Below, one piece after another: positions 10,644 to 18,965 of a DNA stretch of 64,000 bases. The notes under the pieces are model-generated. The model did no database searches, was not told the DNA's origin, and saw only the letters and a list, made by a program, of their open reading frames with translations. A program made the position numbers and the translations under genes. The stretch spans positions 992,001 to 1,056,000 of the forward strand of contig CBDBBV010000002.1 in NCBI GenBank assembly GCA_965203265.1, written 5' to 3'. Each line of letters starts with the position of its first letter. Position 1 is the first letter of the stretch. Origin of the DNA: JAHRAW01 sp965203265. GTDB taxonomy: Bacteria; Pseudomonadota; Gammaproteobacteria; Arenicellales; Poriferihabitantaceae.

Positions 10644-11981
10644 ATGCCCCATTCAGCCCATTCAGTCGAGATCAAGGTGCCGGACATCGGCGACTTCGAC
10701 GAGGTGGAAATCATCGAAATTCCGGTAGTCGAGGGGCAGAGGGTGCGCGCGGAAGATCCGTTGATCACGCTGGAGAGCGACAAGGCGACCATGGACATTC
10801 CGGCCCCCGAGGACGGCACCATCGACAAATTGCTGGTAACGGTCGGGCAGATGGTCTCCGAGGGCACGCCCATCGCCCTGCTCGCCGCCACGGACGATGA
10901 CGCCGCCTCGGCGCAAGCGGAAACGAAAACGGAAGTGGAAACGGAAACGGAAACGGAAGCAGCCCCCCCGCCGGTCGCCGCCGAATCGAAAGAACCGCGC
11001 GCGCAGCCGCCGGCGGATGATATGCATCGCCCGCCGCCGACTCTGCCGCCGCCGCTGCCGCAATCCGGCGCCGCCCTGCCTCACGCCAGCCCCGGAATTC
11101 GCCGTTTCGCGCGGGAACTCGGCGCGCAACTGTCGCAAATTCGCGGCAGCGGCACCAAGGGGCGGATCCTCAAGGCGGATATCAAGGCTTGGGTCAAGCA
11201 GCAGCTGACCGGTGGCGGGCGGGCGGCGGGCGAGGGCGGTGCGATGGGCATCCCGCCGATCCCGCCGGTGGATTTCTCGAAATTCGGCGAGGTGGAAATC
11301 GTGCCGCTGTCGCGCATCGCCAAATTGTCCGGCCCCCACCTGCAACGGGCTTGGCTGAACATTCCCCATGTTACCCACCACGACGAGGCGGACATCACCG
11401 AACTGGAGAATTTCCGCCAATCCCTCAAGGCCGAGGCGGAGAAAGAGGGGATTCGCATTACCCTGCTGTGTTTTGTCGCCACCGTTCTCGCCCGGGCGCT
11501 GAAGAAATTCCCAAAATTCAATGCCTCCCTGCATCCTGACGGCGAGCGCCTCATCGTGAAGAAATACTGCAACATCGGCATCGCCGTGGACACACCGCAG
11601 GGGCTGGTGGTGCCGGTGATTCGGGCGGTCGAGCGCAAGACCATCTTCGATCTGGCCGCGGAGATGGGCGAACTGAGTCGGCGCGCGCGGCAGGGCAAGT
11701 TGAAGTCGGACGAGCTGCAGGGGGGGTGCATGAGCATATCCAGTCTGGGGGGGATCGGCGGCAGCGCCTTCACCCCCATCGTCAACGCTCCGGAAGTGGC
11801 GATTCTGGGCATATCCCGAGCGCAGATGACGCCGCGCTGGGACGGCGCCGAATTTCAGCCGCGCCTGATGTTGCCGCTGGATCTATCCTACGACCATCGG
11901 GTCATCGACGGCGCCGAGGCGGCGCGCTTCGTCGCCTTCCTGACGAAATCCCTCGGCGATGTGCGGAGAATTTCATTGTAG
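10644..11981 (+). CDS. aceF: Dihydrolipoamide acetyltransferase, E2 of pyruvate dehydrogenase
   Basis: E2 core of the pyruvate dehydrogenase complex, passing acetyl from E1 to CoA. It has one lipoyl domain with the lipoylated Lys in ESDKATMDIPAPEDG (about residue 48). A charged, Pro-rich linker follows, with a run of Glu-Thr repeats written by a 6-bp ACGGAA repeat near 10920-10960. The E1/E3-binding domain is at about 148-182 (ASPGIRRFARELG), and the catalytic domain ends in LSYDHRVIDG. At 445 residues it is shorter than E. coli AceF because it has one lipoyl domain, not three. GAGG lies just ahead of the ATG, 19 bp after the aceE stop. Confidence 0.95.
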   Translation: MPHSAHSVEIKVPDIGDFDEVEIIEIPVVEGQRVRAEDPLITLESDKATMDIPAPEDGTIDKLLVTVGQMVSEGTPIALLAATDDDAASAQAETKTEVETETETEAAPPPVAAESKEPRAQPPADDMHRPPPTLPPPLPQSGAALPHASPGIRRFARELGAQLSQIRGSGTKGRILKADIKAWVKQQLTGGGRAAGEGGAMGIPPIPPVDFSKFGEVEIVPLSRIAKLSGPHLQRAWLNIPHVTHHDEADITELENFRQSLKAEAEKEGIRITLLCFVATVLARALKKFPKFNASLHPDGERLIVKKYCNIGIAVDTPQGLVVPVIRAVERKTIFDLAAEMGELSRRARQGKLKSDELQGGCMSISSLGGIGGSAFTPIVNAPEVAILGISRAQMTPRWDGAEFQPRLMLPLDLSYDHRVIDGAEAARFVAFLTKSLGDVRRISL

Positions 11982-12002
11982 ATTAGAAATTACCTTGTAA
12001 AA

Positions 12003-13538
12003 ATGCCGCAATCCATTGAAAAAAATGATATTCAGGTTGATCTGGCAGTCCTCGGCGCCGGGCCCGGCGGCTATACAGCCGCATTTCGCGCCGCCGACCT
12101 CGGCTTGAAGGTGGCGTTGATCGAGCGCTATCCGCACCTCGGCGGCGTGTGCCTCAATGTGGGCTGCATCCCCTCCAAGGCGCTCCTCCATGCCGCCGCC
12201 GTGATCACCGAGTCGGCGCGCGCCGAACGCATCGGTCTGACCTTCGCCGAACCGCTCATCGACCTCTCGCGAATGCGGCAATGGAAGGGCGAAATCGTGC
12301 AGCAGCTGGTTACCGGCCTCGCCGGGCTGGCGAACAAGCGCAAGGTCGAAGTGATCCACGGAAACGGGCGATTCACCTCCCCCCACACCATCGCGGTCGG
12401 CGGCGACGGGGACGGCGGCAGCGGCGGCGAGCAAATCGTGAGATTCGAGCAGGCGGTGGTCGCAGCCGGTTCGTCGCCGGTGAAACTGCCCGACTTCCCC
12501 CACGAAGACGCGCGCGTGATGGACTCCACCGAGGCGTTGAAACTCACCGACATCCCCAAGCGGCTGCTGATCGTCGGCGGCGGCATCATCGGCCTGGAAA
12601 TGGCCACGGTCTACCACGCGCTGGGTAGCCGCATCAACTTGGTGGAGATGCAGGAAAACTTGATGGCGGGCGCCGACCCGGACTTGGTGCGGCCACTGTT
12701 CCAGCGGATTTCGCGCCAGTATGAAAACATCTGGCTGAATACCGGCGTGGCCGAGATGAAGGCGTTGAAGAGCGGAATTCAGGTCGCCTTCAGCGCGACG
12801 GGGGGGGCGGATGCGCCGCAAAAAACGACCTTCGACAAGGTGCTGATCTGCGTCGGCCGATCGCCCAACGGCGCGCGCATCGACGGCGAGGCCGCGGGTA
12901 TCGCCATAACCGATCTCGGCTTCATCGAGGTGGATGGCCAACAGCGCACCAATGTGCCCCACATATTCGCCGTCGGCGACATCGTCGGCGCGCCCATGCT
13001 GGCGCACAAGGCGAGCCATCAGGGGAAGGTCGCAGCCGAGGTGGCCGCCGGTATGAAAAGCGGGTTCGAGGCGCGGGTGATCCCGTCGGTCGCCTATACC
13101 GACCCCGAAGTGGCGTGGGTCGGCATAACCGAAACCTCGGCGAAGCAACGGGGGCTGTCCTACGGCAAGGGCGTCTTCCCCTGGGCCGCCAGCGGGCGCG
13201 CATTGAGTCAGGGGAAAACTCACGGCGTGACCAAACTGCTGTTTGACGGCAACGGCGACGGCGAATCCAAGCGAATCATCGGTGCCGGCATCACCGGCGG
13301 CAATGCCGGCGATCTCATCGCCGAAGCCGCGCTCGCCATCGAGATGAACGCCGACGCCGAGGACATCGGCCTCACCATCCACCCCCATCCGACGCTGGCG
13401 GAGACCCTCGGCTTTGCCGCAGAAGTTTTCGCCGGAGTGATTACCGACCTGTATCTGCCCGCAAGCAAGCGCCGGAGCGCAGGGCTTACAGGACAAGCAT
13501 CAGGAGCAGCAACAGCAACGCCGCCAGCACAACGCTGA
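12003..13538 (+). CDS. lpd: Dihydrolipoamide dehydrogenase, E3
   Basis: FAD flavoprotein that reoxidises dihydrolipoamide with NAD+ for the pyruvate (and probably 2-oxoglutarate) dehydrogenase complex. It shows FAD-binding GAGPGGYTAAFRAADLG, the redox disulfide CLNVGC (about 50-55), NAD-binding GGGIIGLEMATVYHALGS and the C-terminal HPHPTLAET with the catalytic His. An internal Gly-Asp-rich loop (GGDGDGGSGG) is a local expansion. Homologues end near TDLYLPASKR. Here about 18 further residues run antisense across the small gene at 13486-13590. It is the last gene of the aceE-aceF-lpd operon. Confidence 0.95.
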   Translation: MPQSIEKNDIQVDLAVLGAGPGGYTAAFRAADLGLKVALIERYPHLGGVCLNVGCIPSKALLHAAAVITESARAERIGLTFAEPLIDLSRMRQWKGEIVQQLVTGLAGLANKRKVEVIHGNGRFTSPHTIAVGGDGDGGSGGEQIVRFEQAVVAAGSSPVKLPDFPHEDARVMDSTEALKLTDIPKRLLIVGGGIIGLEMATVYHALGSRINLVEMQENLMAGADPDLVRPLFQRISRQYENIWLNTGVAEMKALKSGIQVAFSATGGADAPQKTTFDKVLICVGRSPNGARIDGEAAGIAITDLGFIEVDGQQRTNVPHIFAVGDIVGAPMLAHKASHQGKVAAEVAAGMKSGFEARVIPSVAYTDPEVAWVGITETSAKQRGLSYGKGVFPWAASGRALSQGKTHGVTKLLFDGNGDGESKRIIGAGITGGNAGDLIAEAALAIEMNADAEDIGLTIHPHPTLAETLGFAAEVFAGVITDLYLPASKRRSAGLTGQASGAATATPPAQR

Positions 13539-13590
13539 GGCCGTATTTGTTGCCGATGCTCAAATCCGCCCAGAATCGCCTGAATTTCAT
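13486..13590 (-). CDS. 34-residue single-pass membrane peptide after recO
   Basis: Starts MKFRRFWADLSIGNKYGL and continues as a hydrophobic helix (SVVLAALLLLLLMLVL) to a TAA. A basic N-terminus followed by a 16-residue hydrophobic run predicts an inner-membrane peptide with its N-terminus inside. GAGG sits 7 bp before the ATG, which is better than many starts in this window, and the gene begins 20 bp after the recO stop. It is therefore probably the last cistron of lepA-lepB-rnc-era-recO. It overlaps the 3' end of lpd by 53 bp on the opposite strand. I do not recognise a family. Confidence 0.55.
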   Translation of the reverse strand: MKFRRFWADLSIGNKYGLSVVLAALLLLLLMLVL

Positions 13591-13610
13591 CGAGATTCCT
13601 CGTCTTGGGG

Positions 13611-14447
13611 TTAGGGTTGATCGGGTAACGACGGGCTGCCCGCAGCCGCCATCGTTTCATCGGCGCGAGTCGGCGGCGGCCAATCCCGCGCCCGATACTG
13701 ATTCATCTCTCTCAGTACTCGCCGGCAACGAAGCGGGCGGCCATGCAACTGGCAGTCGATGAGCGCGCGCATCAGCCGTTGCGCCTCGTGCAACTCGCGG
13801 TCGCAGTGAAACTGCTCCTCGCGCAGGGCGCACAGCGCCCGCCCGCTGATGGCCACGCCGCCGCCATTGCCGTTGCCGCCATTGTCGCCGCGCTCGACTC
13901 GCACTGGGCCCTTTTCCGGCACATAGTGGTACTGCCATTGCGCCGAGATGGCTTCGCCGGTGTCGGCATCGTGGTCGAGCACCGCGCCGAAACCGATGTG
14001 GTGTAGTAGGTTTTTCTCGAAAACGCGCAGCACCCGGCGGGTTGTCTGCCCATCCGCTAGTTGCGCCAGTTGCGCCATCGCCCGATGATACCGCTCGAAC
14101 AGGGTTTCGTGGGCGTCATGGCGATGCAGGAGGCGGAGTAGCAACTCGTTCAAATAGAAGCCGCTCGCCAGCGATTGCCCCCTCAGCTGCGGCGGCGCAA
14201 CCAAACTGGAGCCGGAGCCGCCCTGCTCCGCCGCGGTGAGGGTCGGCAGCTGCCCCTTGCCGGCCCAACTCAGCGACAACGGACGGAACGGGAGGAGCAC
14301 GCCGCGCCAACGGGATTTGCCGCGCCGGGCACCCTTGGCCAGTAGCATCAAACGGCCATGTTCCCGCGTGAACACATCCACCAACAAACTGGTTTCGGAA
14401 AATGGCCGCGCGTGCAGCAGATAGGCCGGCTGTTGCTCGACTTTCAT
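13611..14447 (-). CDS. recO: DNA repair protein RecO
   Basis: RecO loads RecA onto SSB-coated DNA with RecR and anneals single strands. The N-terminal OB-fold is recognisable (AYLLHARPFSETSLLVDVFT, KGARRGKSRWRG), followed by a helical C-terminal half (GFYLNELLLRLL, RVFEKNLLHHIGF). Length is 278 residues against about 240 in E. coli. The extra length is partly a Gly-Asn insertion (GDNGGNGNGGG) and a C-terminal tail. It lies 19 bp after era on the same strand, the conserved rnc-era-recO order. Confidence 0.92.
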   Translation of the reverse strand: MKVEQQPAYLLHARPFSETSLLVDVFTREHGRLMLLAKGARRGKSRWRGVLLPFRPLSLSWAGKGQLPTLTAAEQGGSGSSLVAPPQLRGQSLASGFYLNELLLRLLHRHDAHETLFERYHRAMAQLAQLADGQTTRRVLRVFEKNLLHHIGFGAVLDHDADTGEAISAQWQYHYVPEKGPVRVERGDNGGNGNGGGVAISGRALCALREEQFHCDRELHEAQRLMRALIDCQLHGRPLRCRRVLREMNQYRARDWPPPTRADETMAAAGSPSLPDQP

Positions 14448-14466
14448 CGGACGACCCCGCTACCCG

Positions 14467-15372
14467 CTAGTCTTCCACATAGCCGAGGGAACGCAGCATG
14501 GCGGCGTTGTCGGCCCAGCCCTTGCGCACCTTCACCCATAGATTCAGGTAGACGCGGGCGTCGAATGCCTTTTCCATCTGCTTGCGGGCGCGCTCGCCAA
14601 TCGTTTTGAGTTGCTGCCCGCCGCGACCGATCACTATGCACTTCTGCCCGGCCTTCTCCACCCAGATGATCGCCTCCACCCGCAGCAGCCGCTTGTCGTC
14701 GTATTGGAAGTCGGCGATTTCCACCGCGCTGGCGTAGGGCAATTCCCGTCCGAGCAGTCGGAAGGTCTGCTCACGCACCAGTTCCGCGGCGAAGAATCGC
14801 TGGCTGCGATTGGTGTGCTGATCCGCCGGAAACCCCGGTGCCCCTTGCGGCAAGGCGGCGGTAATGGTGGCGAGCAGCGCGGCGGCATCCGCCTCGGTCA
14901 TTCGGCGAGCCGAGATCGGCACGATTTCCCGAAAGGGGTGAATGTGTGTCGATTGCTCGATGAGCGGCAGCAGCCGTTCGCGCTCGCGCAGGCGGTCGAT
15001 CTTGTTGATCAGCAAAATCACCGGCGTGTCCTTGTCGGCCACTTGGGAAAACAAGTTTTCCAGCTCCCTGTTCCAGCCGCGACAATCGATCATGAATAGG
15101 ATCAAGTCCACCTCGGACAAACTGCTCAGGGTGGTGCGGTTGAGCACCCGATTCAAACCTCGCGGCTGATTGCGATGCAGCCCCGGAGTATCGACGAAAA
15201 CCAGTTGGGCATTGGCCAGATTTCGGATGCCGAGAATTCGGTGTCGGGTGGTTTGCGGGCGGCGCGAAATGATCGAGATTTTCCTGCCGACAATGCGGTT
15301 GAGCAGGGTCGATTTGCCGGCGTTGGGCGGGCCCGAGAGGGCGACGATGCCGAATCGATGCGGCTCAGCCAT
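14467..15372 (-). CDS. era: GTPase Era
   Basis: Essential GTPase that binds the 3' end of 16S rRNA during 30S maturation. It has a GTPase domain with G1 GPPNAGKST (15-23), G2 RRPQTTRHRI, G3 DTPG and G4 NKID, then a C-terminal KH domain with IGRGGQQLKTIG. The 301 residues are the normal length. The ATG lies inside the last codons of rnc (8-bp overlap), so the two are probably translationally coupled. Confidence 0.96.
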   Translation of the reverse strand: MAEPHRFGIVALSGPPNAGKSTLLNRIVGRKISIISRRPQTTRHRILGIRNLANAQLVFVDTPGLHRNQPRGLNRVLNRTTLSSLSEVDLILFMIDCRGWNRELENLFSQVADKDTPVILLINKIDRLRERERLLPLIEQSTHIHPFREIVPISARRMTEADAAALLATITAALPQGAPGFPADQHTNRSQRFFAAELVREQTFRLLGRELPYASAVEIADFQYDDKRLLRVEAIIWVEKAGQKCIVIGRGGQQLKTIGERARKQMEKAFDARVYLNLWVKVRKGWADNAAMLRSLGYVED

Positions 15373-16057
15373 TCCCTTCCAGCAGGGCCAGCGTCTTGCG
15401 CGCCGATTCCTGCTCGGCGCTGCGCCGATTGTCGCCGACGGCGATAACCGGCGCGGCGAGATTCTCCACCCGGCACGCCACGGTAAAAGTCAGGGCATGG
15501 GGTTTGCCGGTGCGCTTGACCACCTCGTAGATCGGCAGCGGCAAGCCGTGTTTTTGCAGGTGCTCCTGCAGCCGCGTCTTGTCGTCCTTGGGACTGTACT
15601 GAGAGACTTTGGCGAGTTGCTCCTCGAACAATCCGAGCAGGACAGCTCTGACCGTCTCCAGACCGCCGTCGAGATAGATCGCCCCGACTACCGCTTCAAA
15701 CGCATCCGCGAGAACCGCGTCGCGGTCGTTTTCGCCGCTCTTCAGCGCGCCGCCGCCGAGCAGCAGGCAACTTTGCATGTTCAGACGGCGCGCCTGCGCG
15801 GCGAGGGTCTCCCGCCGCACAAGACGCGCCCTCATGCGCGTCAAGTTGCCCTCCGCGGCGGCGGGGAATCTCGTGAACAACGTTTCGGCGATGACGAAGC
15901 CGAGTATGCTGTCGCCGAGATATTCGAGACGTTCGTTGTGGCTGCCGCCGCAACTTCGGTGGGTCAACGCCCGCTCCAGCAACGCCTGATTGTCGAATCG
16001 ATAACCGAGCGTCGCTTGCAGGGAGGCCGAGTCGTTCGCCGCAAGCCGTGGGGTCAT
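15365..16057 (-). CDS. rnc: Ribonuclease III
   Basis: Double-strand-specific endoribonuclease that processes rRNA precursors and some mRNAs. The catalytic signature NERLEYLGDSILGFVIAE and the second acidic cluster DAFEAVVGAIYLDGG are intact. A double-stranded RNA-binding domain fills the C-terminus (KTRLQEHLQKHGLPLPIYEV). The 230 residues equal the usual 226-230. The start at 16057 (MTPRLAANDS) fits family length; no strong ribosome site is visible. It sits between lepB and era. Confidence 0.95.
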   Translation of the reverse strand: MTPRLAANDSASLQATLGYRFDNQALLERALTHRSCGGSHNERLEYLGDSILGFVIAETLFTRFPAAAEGNLTRMRARLVRRETLAAQARRLNMQSCLLLGGGALKSGENDRDAVLADAFEAVVGAIYLDGGLETVRAVLLGLFEEQLAKVSQYSPKDDKTRLQEHLQKHGLPLPIYEVVKRTGKPHALTFTVACRVENLAAPVIAVGDNRRSAEQESARKTLALLEGNG

Positions 16058-16094
16058 GTTGAATTTTGTAGCGAAAATTCGCGGCCTGCCGAGG

Positions 16095-16922
16095 TCAGGG
16101 TATGCGGTTGCCGATTCGGCTCCATTGCACGCCGCCGGACGGGCTACTCCAACTTTTCCAGCTGAACCAGATGAAGAACGCCTTGCCGACCACGTGATCT
16201 TCCGGCACGAAGCGCCAGTAGCGGCTGTCGTTGCTGTGGTCGCGGTTGTCGCCCAAGACGAAATAATGCCCCGGCGGCACGCTCGCCTCCATGTCGCGGC
16301 CACGCAATTCGCGGTCGATGAGGATGGCGTAGGTGGAATCGTCGAGGGTTTCCAGATGGCGCTCGGCAGATCGGCCACGCAGTTTCGGCTGGGTGAAGGG
16401 GAACACCCCGTCCGCCCCGCGCGCCACAGATTGGCCGTTGACGAACAGTTTCTTGTCGCGATAACCGATGGTATCCCCCGGCAGGCCGACCACCCGCTTG
16501 ACGAAATTCAAATTCGGATCTTTCGGGTAGCGGAACACCATCACATCGCCGCGCTCGGGCGCGCCCACGGGGATGATCTTGCGGTTGATCAGCGGCAGGA
16601 ATATGCCGTAGGAGAACTTGTTCACGAGGATGAAATCGCCGATGTGGAGGTTCGGCAGCATGGATCCCGAGGGGATGCGAAACGGCTCGACCACGAAGGA
16701 GCGCAGCGCGAACACCAGCAGCACGATGGGAAACAGGGCGCGCGCGTATTCCACCAACAGCGGCAGCGGCTGGGTCGGCTTGGCATCCCCATCGGTGGCG
16801 GCACCCCGGTCGGCTTCGGCGGCGCCGACGGTCAGGCGAGAACGTTCGAACAGCAGCCGATAGCCCACCGATATGAGCCCGGTAACGACCACAACCGCAA
16901 ACAAAATTACTGAAAAATCCAC
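16095..16922 (-). CDS. lepB: Signal peptidase I
   Basis: Inner-membrane protease that removes signal peptides from exported proteins. An N-terminal membrane segment (residues 4-20) is followed by a second hydrophobic stretch (64-78). The catalytic Ser87 lies in PSGSMLP and the general base Lys142 in VKRVVGLPGD. Box E GDNRDHSNDSR is present. The 275 residues are somewhat short of E. coli's 324 but typical of the family. Translation appears to begin at GTG (16922). It is second after lepA, the usual arrangement. Confidence 0.95.
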   Translation of the reverse strand: MDFSVILFAVVVVTGLISVGYRLLFERSRLTVGAAEADRGAATDGDAKPTQPLPLLVEYARALFPIVLLVFALRSFVVEPFRIPSGSMLPNLHIGDFILVNKFSYGIFLPLINRKIIPVGAPERGDVMVFRYPKDPNLNFVKRVVGLPGDTIGYRDKKLFVNGQSVARGADGVFPFTQPKLRGRSAERHLETLDDSTYAILIDRELRGRDMEASVPPGHYFVLGDNRDHSNDSRYWRFVPEDHVVGKAFFIWFSWKSWSSPSGGVQWSRIGNRIP

Positions 16923-16981
16923 TGGTTACCCCACATTTTCAATTCAATTTATGAACATTCATCGAGGCGCGCCGCCACCCG

Positions 16982-18793
16982 CTACGACCGCTCGGCTTGC
17001 AAAACCGACAAAAAGGCTTCTTGGGGAACCGCCACCGCGCCGATTTGCTTCATGCGTTTTTTCCCCGCCTTCTGCTTCTCCAGCAACTTGCGTTTGCGCG
17101 TAACATCGCCGCCGTAACACTTGGCGGTAACGTTTTTTCGCAGAGCCTTGACCGTCTCTCTGGCAATGATGCGGCCACCGACGGTGGCCTGCACGGCGAC
17201 ATCGAACATCTGCCGGGGGATCAGTTTCGCCATCCGACCGACCAGTTCCCGCGCCCGCCGACTTCCCTGATCCCGATGCACCAGAACCGCCAGCGGATCC
17301 ACCCGCTCGCCGTTGATCAGCACATCCACCTTGACCATCGGCGCCGGTTTGCTGTCGATGAAATCGTAGTCGAGGGAGGCGTATCCCCGGCTTGCCGATT
17401 TCAATCTGTCGAAGAAATCCAGCACCACCTCGTTGAGCGGCAGTTCGAATTCCAGCATCGCCTGACGCCCATGATAGCGGATGTTTCGCTGGATGCCGCG
17501 TTTTTCCACGCACAGCGACAACACCGGCCCGATCAGACTCTGCGGCGCGAGAATGCGCGCGACTATGCACGGCTCCTTGATCATCTCGATTTCCGCCGGC
17601 GACGGCAGCGCCGCCGGATTGTCGAGGGTGCGGGTTTCGCCGTTTTTCATGATCAATTCGTAGGTGACCGTGGGCGCGGTGGCGATCAGCTCGAGCCGAT
17701 ATTCCCGCTGCAACCGCTCGCGCACGATTTCCATATGCAACATGCCGAGGAAGCCGCAGCGAAAACCGGGGCCGAGGGCGCGCGAGGACTCCGGCTCGTA
17801 GGTCAGCGACGCGTCGTTCAGGCCGAGCTTGTCGAGGGAAACCCGAAACGCCTCGAAGTCGGCGCTGTTGGCCGGATACAGGCCGGCAAACACGGTCGGC
17901 TTGACTTCGCGGAATCCATCCAGCGCCTGCTGCGCAGGTTCGCGGCTCAGAGTAATCGTGTCGCCCACCCGCGCCGCCTTGACCTCCTTGAGGCCGGCCA
18001 CCATGAAACCCACCGCCCCGGCCGGCAACTCGTCCACATCCACCGCCTTGGGGGTGAATATGCCGATGCGCTCGACCTGATAATCGAGGCCGGTGGACAT
18101 CATCCGCACCCGCGTCTTGTTCGCCCGCAGGCAGCCATCGACCACGCGGATGAGGGAAACCACGCCGAGATAATTGTCGAACCAGGAATCGAGCACCAAC
18201 GCGCGCAACGGGCGCTCTGGATCGCCGCTCGGCGACGGCAGTCGGGTTACGATCTGCTGCAGGACATCCTCGACGCCTTCGCCGGTCTTGGCGCTGACCG
18301 GCAGGGCGTCGGTGGCGTCGAGTCCGATCACATCCTCGATTTCGCGAATGACACTTTCGCACTGCGCCGCCGGCAGGTCGATCTTGTTGAGCACCGGAAT
18401 GACGGTCAGCCCCAGATCCACCGCGGTATAGCAATTCGCCACAGTCTGCGCCTCGACCCCCTGCGTGGCGTCAACCACCAGCAACGCCCCCTCGCAGGCT
18501 TGCAACGAGCGCGAAACCTCGTAGGAGAAATCCACATGCCCAGGGGTGTCGATCAAATTCAGCTGATAGGAGTTGCCGTCTTCGGCGGTGTGGTCGAGGG
18601 TTACGCTTTGCGCCTTGATGGTGATGCCGCGCTCCCGCTCCAGCTCCATGGAATCGAGAACCTGCTCCTTCATTTCGCGCGCATCGAGCCCGCCGCACAA
18701 TTGAATGAAGCGATCCGCCAGCGTGGATTTTCCGTGATCCACGTGGGCGATGATGGCAAAGTTTCGTATTTTCGATTGATCGAGCGCGAGCAT
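16982..18793 (-). CDS. lepA: Elongation factor 4
   Basis: Ribosome-bound GTPase implicated in back-translocation and 30S biogenesis. It has G1 AHVDHGKST, G3 DTPGHVDF and G4 NKIDLP, the EF-G-like domains II-IV, and the diagnostic LepA C-terminal domain (KCYGGDVTRKRKLLEKQKAG). Length is 603 residues against 599 in E. coli. It is the first gene of lepA-lepB-rnc-era-recO, with a 172-bp divergent gap to ppc. Confidence 0.97.
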   Translation of the reverse strand: MLALDQSKIRNFAIIAHVDHGKSTLADRFIQLCGGLDAREMKEQVLDSMELERERGITIKAQSVTLDHTAEDGNSYQLNLIDTPGHVDFSYEVSRSLQACEGALLVVDATQGVEAQTVANCYTAVDLGLTVIPVLNKIDLPAAQCESVIREIEDVIGLDATDALPVSAKTGEGVEDVLQQIVTRLPSPSGDPERPLRALVLDSWFDNYLGVVSLIRVVDGCLRANKTRVRMMSTGLDYQVERIGIFTPKAVDVDELPAGAVGFMVAGLKEVKAARVGDTITLSREPAQQALDGFREVKPTVFAGLYPANSADFEAFRVSLDKLGLNDASLTYEPESSRALGPGFRCGFLGMLHMEIVRERLQREYRLELIATAPTVTYELIMKNGETRTLDNPAALPSPAEIEMIKEPCIVARILAPQSLIGPVLSLCVEKRGIQRNIRYHGRQAMLEFELPLNEVVLDFFDRLKSASRGYASLDYDFIDSKPAPMVKVDVLINGERVDPLAVLVHRDQGSRRARELVGRMAKLIPRQMFDVAVQATVGGRIIARETVKALRKNVTAKCYGGDVTRKRKLLEKQKAGKKRMKQIGAVAVPQEAFLSVLQAERS

Positions 18794-18930
18794 CGGTGCG
18801 GTGTTGGCCTAGAGCCGGTCGGTGGTTCCCCGAAACGCGGATTGTACCCGCAACCACCGGCGCGCGCAGTCATTTCGGCGGCCTTGCCGAGTTCGGGCGC
18901 AAACTCGGCGGTTTTTGTCGGGTCGGCTCG

Positions 18931-18936
18931 TATAAA
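18931..18936 (+). promoter_or_regulatory. Candidate -10 element of ppc
   Basis: TATAAA about 30 bp upstream of the ppc ATG in the lepA/ppc divergent gap. No convincing -35 box lies at the right distance, so this is a weak call. Confidence 0.3.
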
Positions 18937-18965
18937 ATAGCCGCCCTCTCATCCGCCGCAATCCC

